The position numbers and the translations under genes were made by a program. Positions 1 through 4,602 of a DNA stretch of 26,854 nucleotides are shown here, piece after piece (the stretch's first letter is position 1; each line of letters opens with the position of its first letter). The notes under the pieces are model-generated. The model worked only from the letters and a program-made list of their open reading frames with translations, was not told where the DNA came from and searched no databases. The stretch spans positions 1 to 26,854 of the forward strand of contig CAMYCE010000020.1 of the NCBI GenBank assembly GCA_947254205.1, written 5' to 3'. This DNA comes from an uncultured Prevotellaceae bacterium (GTDB lineage: Bacteria; Bacteroidota; Bacteroidia; Bacteroidales; Muribaculaceae).

Positions 1-26
1 GGCGGATTCCAGAAGCAAGTGCAAAG

Positions 27-655
27 TTATGTATAATATTTTTTGATGAAGTCTTTTGGTTTGACAAATCCATTTTTTTTCCTTGGTCTGTTGTTTAATT
101 TTTCTGTGACATGTGCAATAAATCCACTTGAAATTCCCCTAAAATCGGTTTTCTTGGGAATGTACTGCCTAACGAGTCCATTTATGTTTTCGATGGCTCC
201 CTTTTCCCACGAAGAATAGGGGTGTGCAAAGTAGACAGTCGTATTGAGTTCCTTTGCAATGATCTGATGTGCAGCGAACTCACTTCCGTTGTCGGTGGTT
301 ATCGTCCTTACGGGCAGTCTTGAAGCTCTCAGTAATCTCACGACGGTATGTGCCATGGGCACGGCCTGCTTGCCTGTGTCGAGTTTCTCCATGAGCATAT
401 AGCAACTCTTTCTATCCACTAATGTCACGATAGCTCCCTTTCCGTCCTTTCCAACGATAGTGTCCATCTCCCTGTCTCCAACCGTACTGCCACTCGAGCC
501 TTGTAAACGCCCCTCTCGTTGGAATTGCGCTTTATCTCACGGGATACCGTACTCACAGACACACCTATGGTCTCTGCTATGAAACTAATCGTCATGTTCT
601 TTTGGAGTAATACACTTATTGTGTATCTTTGCTCCGAGGTTAATTGCTTATACAT
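27..655 (-). pseudogene. IS30-family transposase, internally deleted and frameshifted
   Basis: Two minus-strand frames together form the remains of one DDE transposase. The 5' part (425-655, start ATG at 653-655) encodes the N-terminal helix-turn-helix, including SEQRYTISVLLQKNMTISFI and a VSVSTVSREIKRN recognition region. The 3' part, ending at 27, encodes the catalytic domain. It keeps the first Asp (GDREMDTIVGKDG), the second Asp (TTDNGSEF) and the Glu region (SSWEKGAIENINGLVRQY). The first frame runs into the second around 500-515 out of phase, and about 120 residues of the usual linker and the SHETIYR region are missing. A deletion plus frameshift explains this. It is unlikely to make an active enzyme. 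Confidence 0.85.
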
Positions 656-682
656 TTACAATACAAAAGTAATTAATCTTGG

Positions 683-706
683 GGAGGGGAACGAAAGTTC
701 TCCTCC
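683..706. terminator. Hairpin at the outer edge of the IS30 element
   Basis: Ten-base arms 683-692 and 697-706 pair with a single G.T position around a GAAA loop. The sequence is followed on the plus strand by TTATTTTT. It lies between the transposase start and the right terminal repeat. It could stop transcription leaving the element on the plus strand, or block outside transcription entering the transposase gene. The role is inferred. Confidence 0.5.
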
Positions 707-745
707 TTATTTTTGTATTGCTTAAGGAATCCGCTCATGCTCTTT

Positions 746-762
746 GGGGGCTTCGCGCCCCC
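746..762. other. GC-rich hairpin
   Basis: GGGGGC (746-751) and GCCCCC (757-762) form a perfect 6-bp stem with loop TTCGC. It is just outside the IS30 right end and downstream of the minus-strand DUF2958 unit. On the plus strand CCGC...GCGG and then GTTTTT follow within 30 nt, so it may be part of a terminator. No gene occupies 735-802. Confidence 0.35.
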
Positions 763-802
763 AGCCGCAAGGCAAACCTCCGCGGTGTTTTTCATAGATT
801 AA

Positions 803-898
803 TCACACCGCAAATTTTGCACTTCTAAGTGGAATTGGCGAAGGGACATTCAATACCTCAATGCGTACATCAGCTGGGTTCATTACAATAATCTTCAT
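803..898 (-). CDS. Small 31-residue protein downstream of the DUF2958 gene
   Basis: ATG at 896-898 opens a 31-codon frame that begins MKIIVMNPADVRIEVLNVPS and ends with AKFAV and TGA at 803-805. It lies 26 bp downstream of the DUF2958 gene on the same strand, which fits an operon. The composition (alternating hydrophobic and charged residues, no low-complexity run) looks coding. I do not recognise a family. The last codons (PLRSAKF) resemble a minus-strand reading at about 24230-24250 (PIRNAKF), so both may derive from one element-borne sequence. It may also be the 5' end of a longer gene that was cut off. Confidence 0.5.
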   Translation of the reverse strand: MKIIVMNPADVRIEVLNVPSPIPLRSAKFAV

Positions 899-924
899 AG
901 TCGTACTTTTTTATGGGTTATACA

Positions 925-1308
925 TTAGTTGCTGTCATACAGACGAGAGAGAAACTTTTGTAGTTCCACGCCCTTAATCTCAGCCAAGGTGCAAGGCTCA
1001 AACTCCATGTCTTGCTCCACCAGCAAAGAGCCAAGTCCATACTCACTTGCATCATAGGCGATGCTTGACATTTCGTTTGCAGACATATAGCCGTACTCCG
1101 TCTCGTGCAAACCCACTACGATGCCATAGAGTGTAAAGTCATCGTGTTCGGGCTGCCCCACCAAGATATACCAGCGGATGTTGCCGATGTTGAACACTGC
1201 GATGCAGAGCGCATCTTTCTTCTTGTTGTCCTGCGAATACAGGGGATAACTGCCGAGAGCCTTTGTGAGTTCTGGCAAAATCAGTCGGTTTGTTGTTGTC
1301 GCTGTCAT
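925..1308 (-). CDS. DUF2958-like domain protein
   Basis: A 127-residue soluble protein with no signal peptide or membrane segment. The central part (IAVFNIGNIRWYILVGQPEH, then a LYGIVVGLHETEYGYMSANE region and a QDMEFEPCTLAEI segment) follows the DUF2958 pattern: a Trp-Tyr strand, a GLxxxExGYxS motif, and a late DxxFEP motif. Proteins of this type are common on Bacteroidota conjugative elements and plasmids; their biochemical role is unknown. Start ATG at 1306-1308; the leader is A-rich with no Shine-Dalgarno sequence. It is followed by a small ORF at 803-898. With the IS remnant and truncated regulator nearby it suggests a decayed integrative element. The domain call rests on pattern recall. 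Confidence 0.65.
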   Translation of the reverse strand: MTATTTNRLILPELTKALGSYPLYSQDNKKKDALCIAVFNIGNIRWYILVGQPEHDDFTLYGIVVGLHETEYGYMSANEMSSIAYDASEYGLGSLLVEQDMEFEPCTLAEIKGVELQKFLSRLYDSN

Positions 1309-1673
1309 AGTGCTGAAAATTTATTTTTTCCCTTTTATCAAGCCTTTGTCGGCTGATGTGACGGGAAGATTTTTCTGCTTTCCGAAGTGCGGAGAGGGCA
1401 AATAAGGCAAGACTGTCGTGAAGAATACTCTTTAAGCATCCATGCCTAAAGGAAGATTGTTCACAGGACACGCCTTGCAGTTTGACAGCTCCAAGGGACT
1501 CGGCTCTTGGACGCTTGCTCCGCAAGAACTTCGCAGAAAAATGATTCCCATGTCACTAAAGCCGAGAAAATATAAGGAGAGAAATGACCTTGTTTGCTTG
1601 TCCTATAGCAAAAAAAGTGTGGACTTTATGCAAGAAACTTCAATCTACGCAAAAAGATTTCGTAGATATTTCG
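1309..1673. other. Stretch without a convincing gene
   Basis: Open frames exist on both strands here, but none has a recognisable domain, plausible start context or sensible composition. The segment is the leader side of the DUF2958 gene (minus) and the upstream side of the possible small RNA unit (plus). It may contain the worn end of a further element gene, but I cannot show that. Confidence 0.4.
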
Positions 1674-1681
1674 TATATTTG
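1645..1681 (+). promoter_or_regulatory. Promoter with an overlapping palindrome (possible operator)
   Basis: TATATTTG at 1674-1681 matches the Bacteroidota -7 box TAnnTTTG and predicts a start near 1688. No TTTG or TTGG box is found at the expected -33 position. Instead the interval holds an inverted repeat, CTACG (1645-1649) and CGTAG (1661-1665), with AA/TT extending the symmetry inward. That placement would let a repressor compete with RNA polymerase. The truncated regulator gene downstream is one candidate ligand, but this is inference. Confidence 0.5.
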
Positions 1682-1685
1682 CACC

Positions 1686-1957
1686 CGCATTTGAGAAATG
1701 CGTCATCAAGAACAAAGAATCCTATACGGAATGAAACTATTTGTGAACATAACAGAACGATTTCAGCAGACTGTTCATAGCTATCGACGCTTTGAACGGA
1801 ACAGTTATGTTCACACATTTAGTAAATCATCAGGTATAGGACTTCCCCAGCAGTCGCATCATAGCCGTTTCTATTTGGCATTATAGTGTGCCAAGGAGAA
1901 AGAAAAAAAAGCAGATACAGTCGGAGCGTCCTTACAAGGAAACTCCGACTTTTTTCA
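1686..1957 (+). ncRNA. Candidate structured small RNA with its own promoter and terminator
   Basis: A -7 box ends at 1681. The predicted transcript starts with a perfect hairpin (CGCATTT, GAG loop, AAATGCG, 1686-1702). A perfect 12-bp long-range stem follows (TGTGAACATAAC 1742-1753 with GTTATGTTCACA 1804-1815) that encloses a nested GTTCA/TGAAC stem. The unit ends in an intrinsic terminator (1919-1957). A 62-codon frame (1698-1886) lies inside, but its residues show no known domain and its start overlaps the first hairpin. Alternatives are a leader for the regulator gene downstream with premature termination, or a remnant of a small gene. Confidence 0.4.
1919..1957 (+). terminator. Intrinsic terminator
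   Basis: AGTCGGAG and CTCCGACT arms, an inner TCCTT/AAGGA stem, and a run of T residues immediately after. It sits about 35 bp upstream of the regulator ATG, so it either ends an upstream RNA or attenuates transcription into the regulator gene. Confidence 0.75.
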
Positions 1958-1989
1958 TGCTAATCAACAACCCCAAAAGAGAAACTGCT

Positions 1990-2403
1990 ATGCCAGCGAA
2001 TAAGAATGCCTTGATAAGGTACAAAACGATAGATAACTGTTTGAGAAACAGATACAGAAGATGGACTCTTGATGACCTCGTGGATGCGTGCTGCGAGGCA
2101 CTCTACGACATGGAGGGTATCACCAAAGGTGTATGCACCAGAACGGTGCAGATGGATATTCAAATTATGAGGTCAGACAAACTTGGTTATAATGCCCCTA
2201 TCGAGGTGTATGACAAAATCTACTACAGATATGCGGATCCAGGATATTCCATCACCGAGATGCCGCTTTCTATGGACGATTGTAAGCTCATTAAGAAGGC
2301 CATTACTCTATTGATGGAGAAAGATGAGAACAAGATGGAGGAGACAGCAAAGATTTTGAAGAAAGTAGAAAATAGGCTGAATGCCCTACTGCATTTCGTG
2401 TAA
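1990..2403 (+). CDS. Truncated WYL-type transcriptional regulator (N-terminal DNA-binding part only)
   Basis: A 137-residue protein starting at ATG 1990, where the conserved family start MPANKNALIRYKTIDNC begins; the frame upstream is open but crosses a terminator. Residues 1-105 match the N-terminal part of the roughly 330-residue Bacteroidota WYL regulators: a winged-helix region (RYRRWTLDDLVDACCEALYD) and the RTVQMDIQIMRSDKLGYNAP recognition segment. The later YADPGYSITEMPLSMDD stretch normally leads into the WYL effector domain. Here that domain is absent; a charged helix (KMEETAKILKKVENRLNALL) and a stop replace it. It may still bind DNA or act as a dominant-negative fragment. A strong terminator follows immediately. 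Confidence 0.7.
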   Translation: MPANKNALIRYKTIDNCLRNRYRRWTLDDLVDACCEALYDMEGITKGVCTRTVQMDIQIMRSDKLGYNAPIEVYDKIYYRYADPGYSITEMPLSMDDCKLIKKAITLLMEKDENKMEETAKILKKVENRLNALLHFV

Positions 2404-2406
2404 AGC

Positions 2407-2452
2407 AAAAGGCTTCCCTTCAGACATTCATTTCTGAAAGGAAGCCTTTTTT
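2407..2452. terminator. Strong bidirectional terminator
   Basis: AAAAGGCTTCCCTTCAG (2407-2423) pairs with CTGAAAGGAAGCCTTTT (2434-2450) with one wobble, flanked by A and T runs on either side. It separates the plus-strand regulator gene from the minus-strand tRNA array and can serve both. Confidence 0.9.
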
Positions 2453-2458
2453 ACGAGA

Positions 2459-2529
2459 GCTTCAAGTAGGATTCGAACCTACGACCTGCTCATTACAAGT
2501 GAGCTGCACTACCGCTGTGCTATTGAAGC
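2459..2529 (-). tRNA. tRNA-Thr (anticodon TGT)
   Basis: A full cloverleaf folds on the minus strand: acceptor GCTTCAA/TTGAAGC, D stem GCAC/GTGC, anticodon stem GCTCA/TGAGC with loop CTTGTAA, T stem GTAGG/CCTAC. All stems are perfect. CCA is not encoded. It is the last gene of the array, just before the terminator. Confidence 0.93.
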
Positions 2530-2535
2530 GTTTTG

Positions 2536-2608
2536 TAGTCGGTACGAGATTCGAACTCGTGTGGGTAGAATGAAAATCTGCAATCCTAACCAATTAGATG
2601 AACCGACC
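2536..2608 (-). tRNA. tRNA-Glu (anticodon TTC)
   Basis: The acceptor GGTCGGT pairs with ACCGACT apart from a terminal G.T. The D stem is ATCT/GGAT. The anticodon loop TTTTCAT gives TTC. The anticodon stem GCAGA/TCTAC has one C-A mismatch, and the T stem ACGAG/CTCGT is perfect. CCA is not encoded. Confidence 0.88.
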
Positions 2609-2615
2609 ATTCCGG

Positions 2616-2688
2616 GGAGTTTGACAGGTTTCGAACCTGCGACCACCAGAGCAACATTCTGGCGCTCCACCAACTACCATAGGGCAAT
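2616..2688 (-). tRNA. Degenerate tRNA-Asn (GTT), possible pseudogene
   Basis: The 3' two thirds folds well: anticodon stem CCAGA/TCTGG with loop ATGTTGC, and T stem GCAGG/CCTGT. The 5' part does not. The expected acceptor partner of CAAACTC (GAGTTTG) is absent, and the 5' D stem (TGGT) cannot pair with GAGC. Position 37 is G rather than the A usual for Asn tRNAs. The 5' end has apparently been replaced or lost; the 5' boundary is therefore an estimate. Confidence 0.5.
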
Positions 2689-2695
2689 CTTGTTG

Positions 2696-2777
2696 TTCAG
2701 GAGGTAGGGCTCGAACCTACGAAGCCTAATGGCAGCGGATTTACAGTCCGCCCTCGTTGTCGCTGGAGCACTCCATT
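2696..2777 (-). tRNA. tRNA-Tyr (anticodon GTA) with mismatched acceptor end
   Basis: The anticodon stem GCGGA/TCCGC with loop CTGTAAA gives GTA. A long class II variable region of about 14 nt and T stem GTAGG/CCTAC are present. In the acceptor stem GGAG pairs with CTCC, but the first three positions (AAT against TGA) do not pair. CCA is not encoded. Confidence 0.75.
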
Positions 2778-2784
2778 ATGTTGG

Positions 2785-2857
2785 TGGAACCTCGTGGAAT
2801 CGAACCACGTTCTCAGGATTTTCAGTCCAGCGCATACACCAAGTCTGCCAAAGTTCC
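2785..2857 (-). tRNA. tRNA-Phe-like (anticodon GAA)
   Basis: The acceptor GGAACTT/AGGTTCC pairs with one wobble, followed by discriminator A and an encoded CCA (2782-2784). The loop CTGAAAA gives GAA. The anticodon stem CTGGA/TCCTG has a T-T mismatch. The D arm (GCAGACTTGGTGTATGC) resembles class II Leu tRNAs more than Phe, but the variable loop is short. Only 4 nt separate it from the encoded CCA of the upstream tRNA-Arg. Confidence 0.7.
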
Positions 2858-2864
2858 AATATGG

Positions 2865-2939
2865 TGACTCGTGAGAGATTCGAACTCCCGACCCCGACGT
2901 TCGTAGCGTCGTGCTCTAATCCAACTGAGCTAACGAGCC
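2865..2939 (-). tRNA. tRNA-Arg (anticodon ACG)
   Basis: Canonical cloverleaf: acceptor GGCTCGT/ACGAGTC with one G.T, D stem GCTC/GAGC, anticodon stem CGACG/CGTCG with loop CTACGAA, T stem GGGAG/CTCTC. CCA is encoded at 2862-2864. Confidence 0.95.
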
Positions 2940-2946
2940 AAGGAAG

Positions 2947-3031
2947 CGGAAGCAGGAGGATTCGAACCTCCGGAACCTGTCGGTTCAACACGTTAGCAGT
3001 GTGTCGCTTTTGACCACTCAGCCATACTTCC
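2947..3031 (-). tRNA. tRNA-Ser (anticodon GCT)
   Basis: First gene of the array. Acceptor GGAAGTA/TGCTTCC, D arm GCT/AGC, anticodon loop CTGCTAA, long variable arm GAACC-GACA-GGTTC, T stem GGAGG/CCTCC, discriminator G. One A-C mismatch closes the anticodon loop. CCA is not encoded. Confidence 0.9.
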
Positions 3032-3047
3032 GTATCGTTTACGGGTG

Positions 3048-3055
3048 CAAAGTTA
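3048..3055 (-). promoter_or_regulatory. Promoter -7 box for the tRNA array
   Basis: TAACTTTG on the minus strand matches TAnnTTTG and lies 16 bp upstream of the tRNA-Ser 5' end. No clear -33 box is visible at the expected spacing. All seven tRNAs are head to tail, so a single transcript is likely. Confidence 0.6.
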
Positions 3056-3414
3056 CAATGGCTGAATGAAGCCTTTTTTCGTAGGAGAAAAAACTTTTGT
3101 TTTTTTTGTATTTTTTCTTGGAAAGTCTATTCTGACGGTGGATAACGGCAATGTTCAGTACGGTCAGAGTGGACTATCAAACGAGTGTATAATGACAGCT
3201 TGGAATAAGCTATCCACAGAGCCGGCGTATGGCTGTCAGCCCTATGGATGCAAAAGGGAAAGCCGTCATTGTTCTCTCGCAGACCACTCCGTTTTACGTC
3301 AGTGCCAGCGACTCTGATGGAGAACCCGTGCTGATGTGCCGTTATGGGTTTAACTATGATTTTTTCGCACTTCGTTTTGGAATCTACACTTTCTCCTTCT
3401 TTCAATTTATCGAA
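3056..3414. other. Stretch without an assignable gene
   Basis: About 360 bp between the tRNA promoter and the end of the VanZ-like gene. From about 3125 to 3355 the base composition is richer in G+C than the AT-rich flanks, and overlapping short frames exist on both strands (for example a minus-strand 92-codon frame ending at 3127). None matches a family I know. It may be a decayed gene or conserved non-coding DNA. Confidence 0.4.
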
Positions 3415-3852
3415 TTATCCCTTTAAATGCCGTTGTTTTTTGACTTCGTTGAAAATGTGTCGCAACCAGTGCAACCCCAACCAGTGCATCAAGCCAAATG
3501 CCACCACAGCACCTGCAACATCGGCCACCCAATCAAGCACATCAAAGCTCCTGCCATTGGCGAGCAACAGCTGCATGATTTCCATCAACAAGCCAAGCAA
3601 CATGGCCATTGCCGTGAGTGCCAGCTCTACATTGAGGTGGCAGTGGTGGGGATATTTAAACTTGGCATAATCCAAAAGATAAACGATCCCACAGCCCCAA
3701 TACATCACAAAATGCACAATCTTGTCGAAACCCTCAAAAAACTTAAAGTGCCCCACATCGAGCGGATTGGCATCGAGCGACAAATACACAATGAGTGCCG
3801 TCACTATAAAAGAGAGTATGCCAACAGGCAGTGCATTAATCATTTTTTTCAT
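3415..3852 (-). CDS. VanZ-like integral membrane protein
   Basis: A 145-residue protein with about four hydrophobic segments. The VanZ pattern is visible: a FDKIVHFVMYWG motif (Asp-Lys...His-Phe), then ELALTAMAMLLGLLMEIMQ and the RSFDVLDWVADVAGAVVAFG signature. VanZ-like proteins are small inner-membrane proteins; the founding member gives low-level teicoplanin resistance, and the role of chromosomal homologues is unclear. I chose ATG 3850-3852 (MKKMINALP). A longer frame from 3894 would add 14 residues encoded across a G9 tract and is unlikely to be used. It is divergent from the gene at 4021. Confidence is high for the family, low for the role. Confidence 0.8.
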   Translation of the reverse strand: MKKMINALPVGILSFIVTALIVYLSLDANPLDVGHFKFFEGFDKIVHFVMYWGCGIVYLLDYAKFKYPHHCHLNVELALTAMAMLLGLLMEIMQLLLANGRSFDVLDWVADVAGAVVAFGLMHWLGLHWLRHIFNEVKKQRHLKG

Positions 3853-3913
3853 CACAAGAATAATATATCTTTGTCCCCCCCCCTCATGCAACAATCGACG
3901 AGAGATGATATTG

Positions 3914-3921
3914 CAAATATA
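3914..3921 (-). promoter_or_regulatory. Promoter -7 box for the VanZ-like gene
   Basis: TATATTTG on the minus strand predicts a start near 3907 and a leader of about 55 nt. That leader contains the nine-base homopolymer at 3875-3883. A TTG lies at 3938-3940, closer than the usual spacing. Confidence 0.55.
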
Positions 3922-3986
3922 GCAACTTTATACTCGACAACACCATCTATTATCACATCAAGTAACAAAGGCTTTAGCATTTTTTG

Positions 3987-3994
3987 TAAATTTG
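3987..3994 (+). promoter_or_regulatory. Promoter -7 box for the small membrane protein gene
   Basis: TAAATTTG matches TAnnTTTG. It predicts a start near 4001, 20 bp before the ATG at 4021. It faces away from the VanZ promoter, and the two share an intergenic region of about 170 bp. Confidence 0.55.
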
Positions 3995-4020
3995 TAAACT
4001 TTTAAGTTTCGCCAAAACTC

Positions 4021-4347
4021 ATGAAAAAGAAAACAAGCGATTTTTTTGCCATGTCGCGACGCGAGCGGGTGGGCTCCATCGGGGTGCTTGTGCTGATAGC
4101 TTTGGGCATGATAGCCATGCAGGGCTTGCGTGCTTGCAGGCAGCAAGAGAGCACACAACAACCCGCTCCCGACAAGGCCGTCTTTGAACAACTGACCGAC
4201 ACCGCCCGCAACCCCATTGAAGCCACCCAACACAGCAAGAGCAAAAAAGCTAAACGACACGCAAAAAAACGTAAAGCAGGCAAGAAAAACACATCGCCCG
4301 AGTCGGAGCCAAGAGATCGCGAACTCGATCCCATGCCTCAATTTTAG
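4021..4347 (+). CDS. Small single-pass membrane protein of unknown function
   Basis: A 108-residue protein. Residues 1-17 are basic (MKKKTSDFFAMSRRERV). Residues 18-36 form one hydrophobic helix (GSIGVLVLIALGMIAMQGL). The rest is hydrophilic, first Gln/Pro-rich, then very Lys/Arg-rich (KSKKAKRHAKKRKAGKK), ending in an acidic PRDRELDPMPQF tail. The membrane helix has no lipobox or clear cleavage site, so it is probably an anchored protein with a basic domain on one side. I do not recognise the family. It has its own promoter and is not in an operon. A copy of the dispersed repeat begins 7 bp after its stop codon. Confidence 0.65.
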   Translation: MKKKTSDFFAMSRRERVGSIGVLVLIALGMIAMQGLRACRQQESTQQPAPDKAVFEQLTDTARNPIEATQHSKSKKAKRHAKKRKAGKKNTSPESEPRDRELDPMPQF

Positions 4348-4354
4348 GTTAAAC

Positions 4355-4374
4355 CCTAATGACCGATTGGAGTT
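4355..4374 (-). repeat. Dispersed 20-bp repeat, copy 1
   Basis: Read on the minus strand: AACTCCAATCGGTCATTAGG, one base different from the commonest form. It lies 7 bp after the stop codon of the small membrane protein gene. Confidence 0.85.
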
Positions 4375-4443
4375 AAATGAAGTATTGCACCATGTTTCGC
4401 CATTTTTTAAGCCAAAACGTGTGGCGATGCAAACTTTTTTGTG

Positions 4444-4451
4444 TATTTTTG
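4444..4451 (+). promoter_or_regulatory. Probable promoter -7 box for the hut operon
   Basis: TATTTTTG matches TAnnTTTG. It predicts a start near 4458 and a leader of about 145 nt before ftcD. The -33 box is weak. The leader ends in an A-rich stretch (4581-4602) instead of a Shine-Dalgarno sequence. I see no clear operator in it. Confidence 0.5.
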
Positions 4452-4602
4452 CGAACATGGATTTTAGTGGTAAAGCAGCTCATGTTTTTCGGGCATTGTA
4501 GGCTTGCACACATGAGAGTGATCAAGAAAATTCCTGCCGACATGAAGATGCCAAAACAACTATTTTACATATAAACCTTCGAAAAAAATAAGAAAAAAAA
4601 AC

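Larger units (their letters stand above)
2..734 (-). mobile_element. Internally deleted IS30-family insertion sequence with both terminal inverted repeats
   Basis: The left end reads GCGGATTCCAGAAGCAAGTG. The right end, read on the minus strand from 734, begins GCGGATTCCTTAAGCAATAC. These are imperfect terminal inverted repeats of about 24 bp that bound a 733-bp element. Inside is a broken IS30-type transposase on the minus strand, so the element is about one third shorter than an intact IS30-family member (roughly 1.0-1.1 kb). It cannot move by itself but could still be a substrate for a related transposase. The left flank lies at the window edge, so a target-site duplication cannot be checked. 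Confidence 0.75.

Noticed and set aside
1139..1525. 128-codon minus-strand frame overlapping the DUF2958 gene
   Set aside because: It overlaps most of the DUF2958 frame in another phase and has a Ser/Arg/His-rich, non-protein-like composition.
1442..1780. 112-codon plus-strand frame
   Set aside because: It crosses the promoter at 1674-1681 and the 5' hairpin, with no domain and an atypical composition.
3427..4005. 192-codon plus-strand frame across the VanZ-like gene
   Set aside because: It is the complement of a VanZ-like gene with clear family motifs and runs through that gene's promoter. Its sequence is His/Gln-rich and unlike any protein.
3958..4458. 166-codon minus-strand frame
   Set aside because: It is antisense to the small membrane protein gene and crosses its promoter and a dispersed repeat; no domain or start context.
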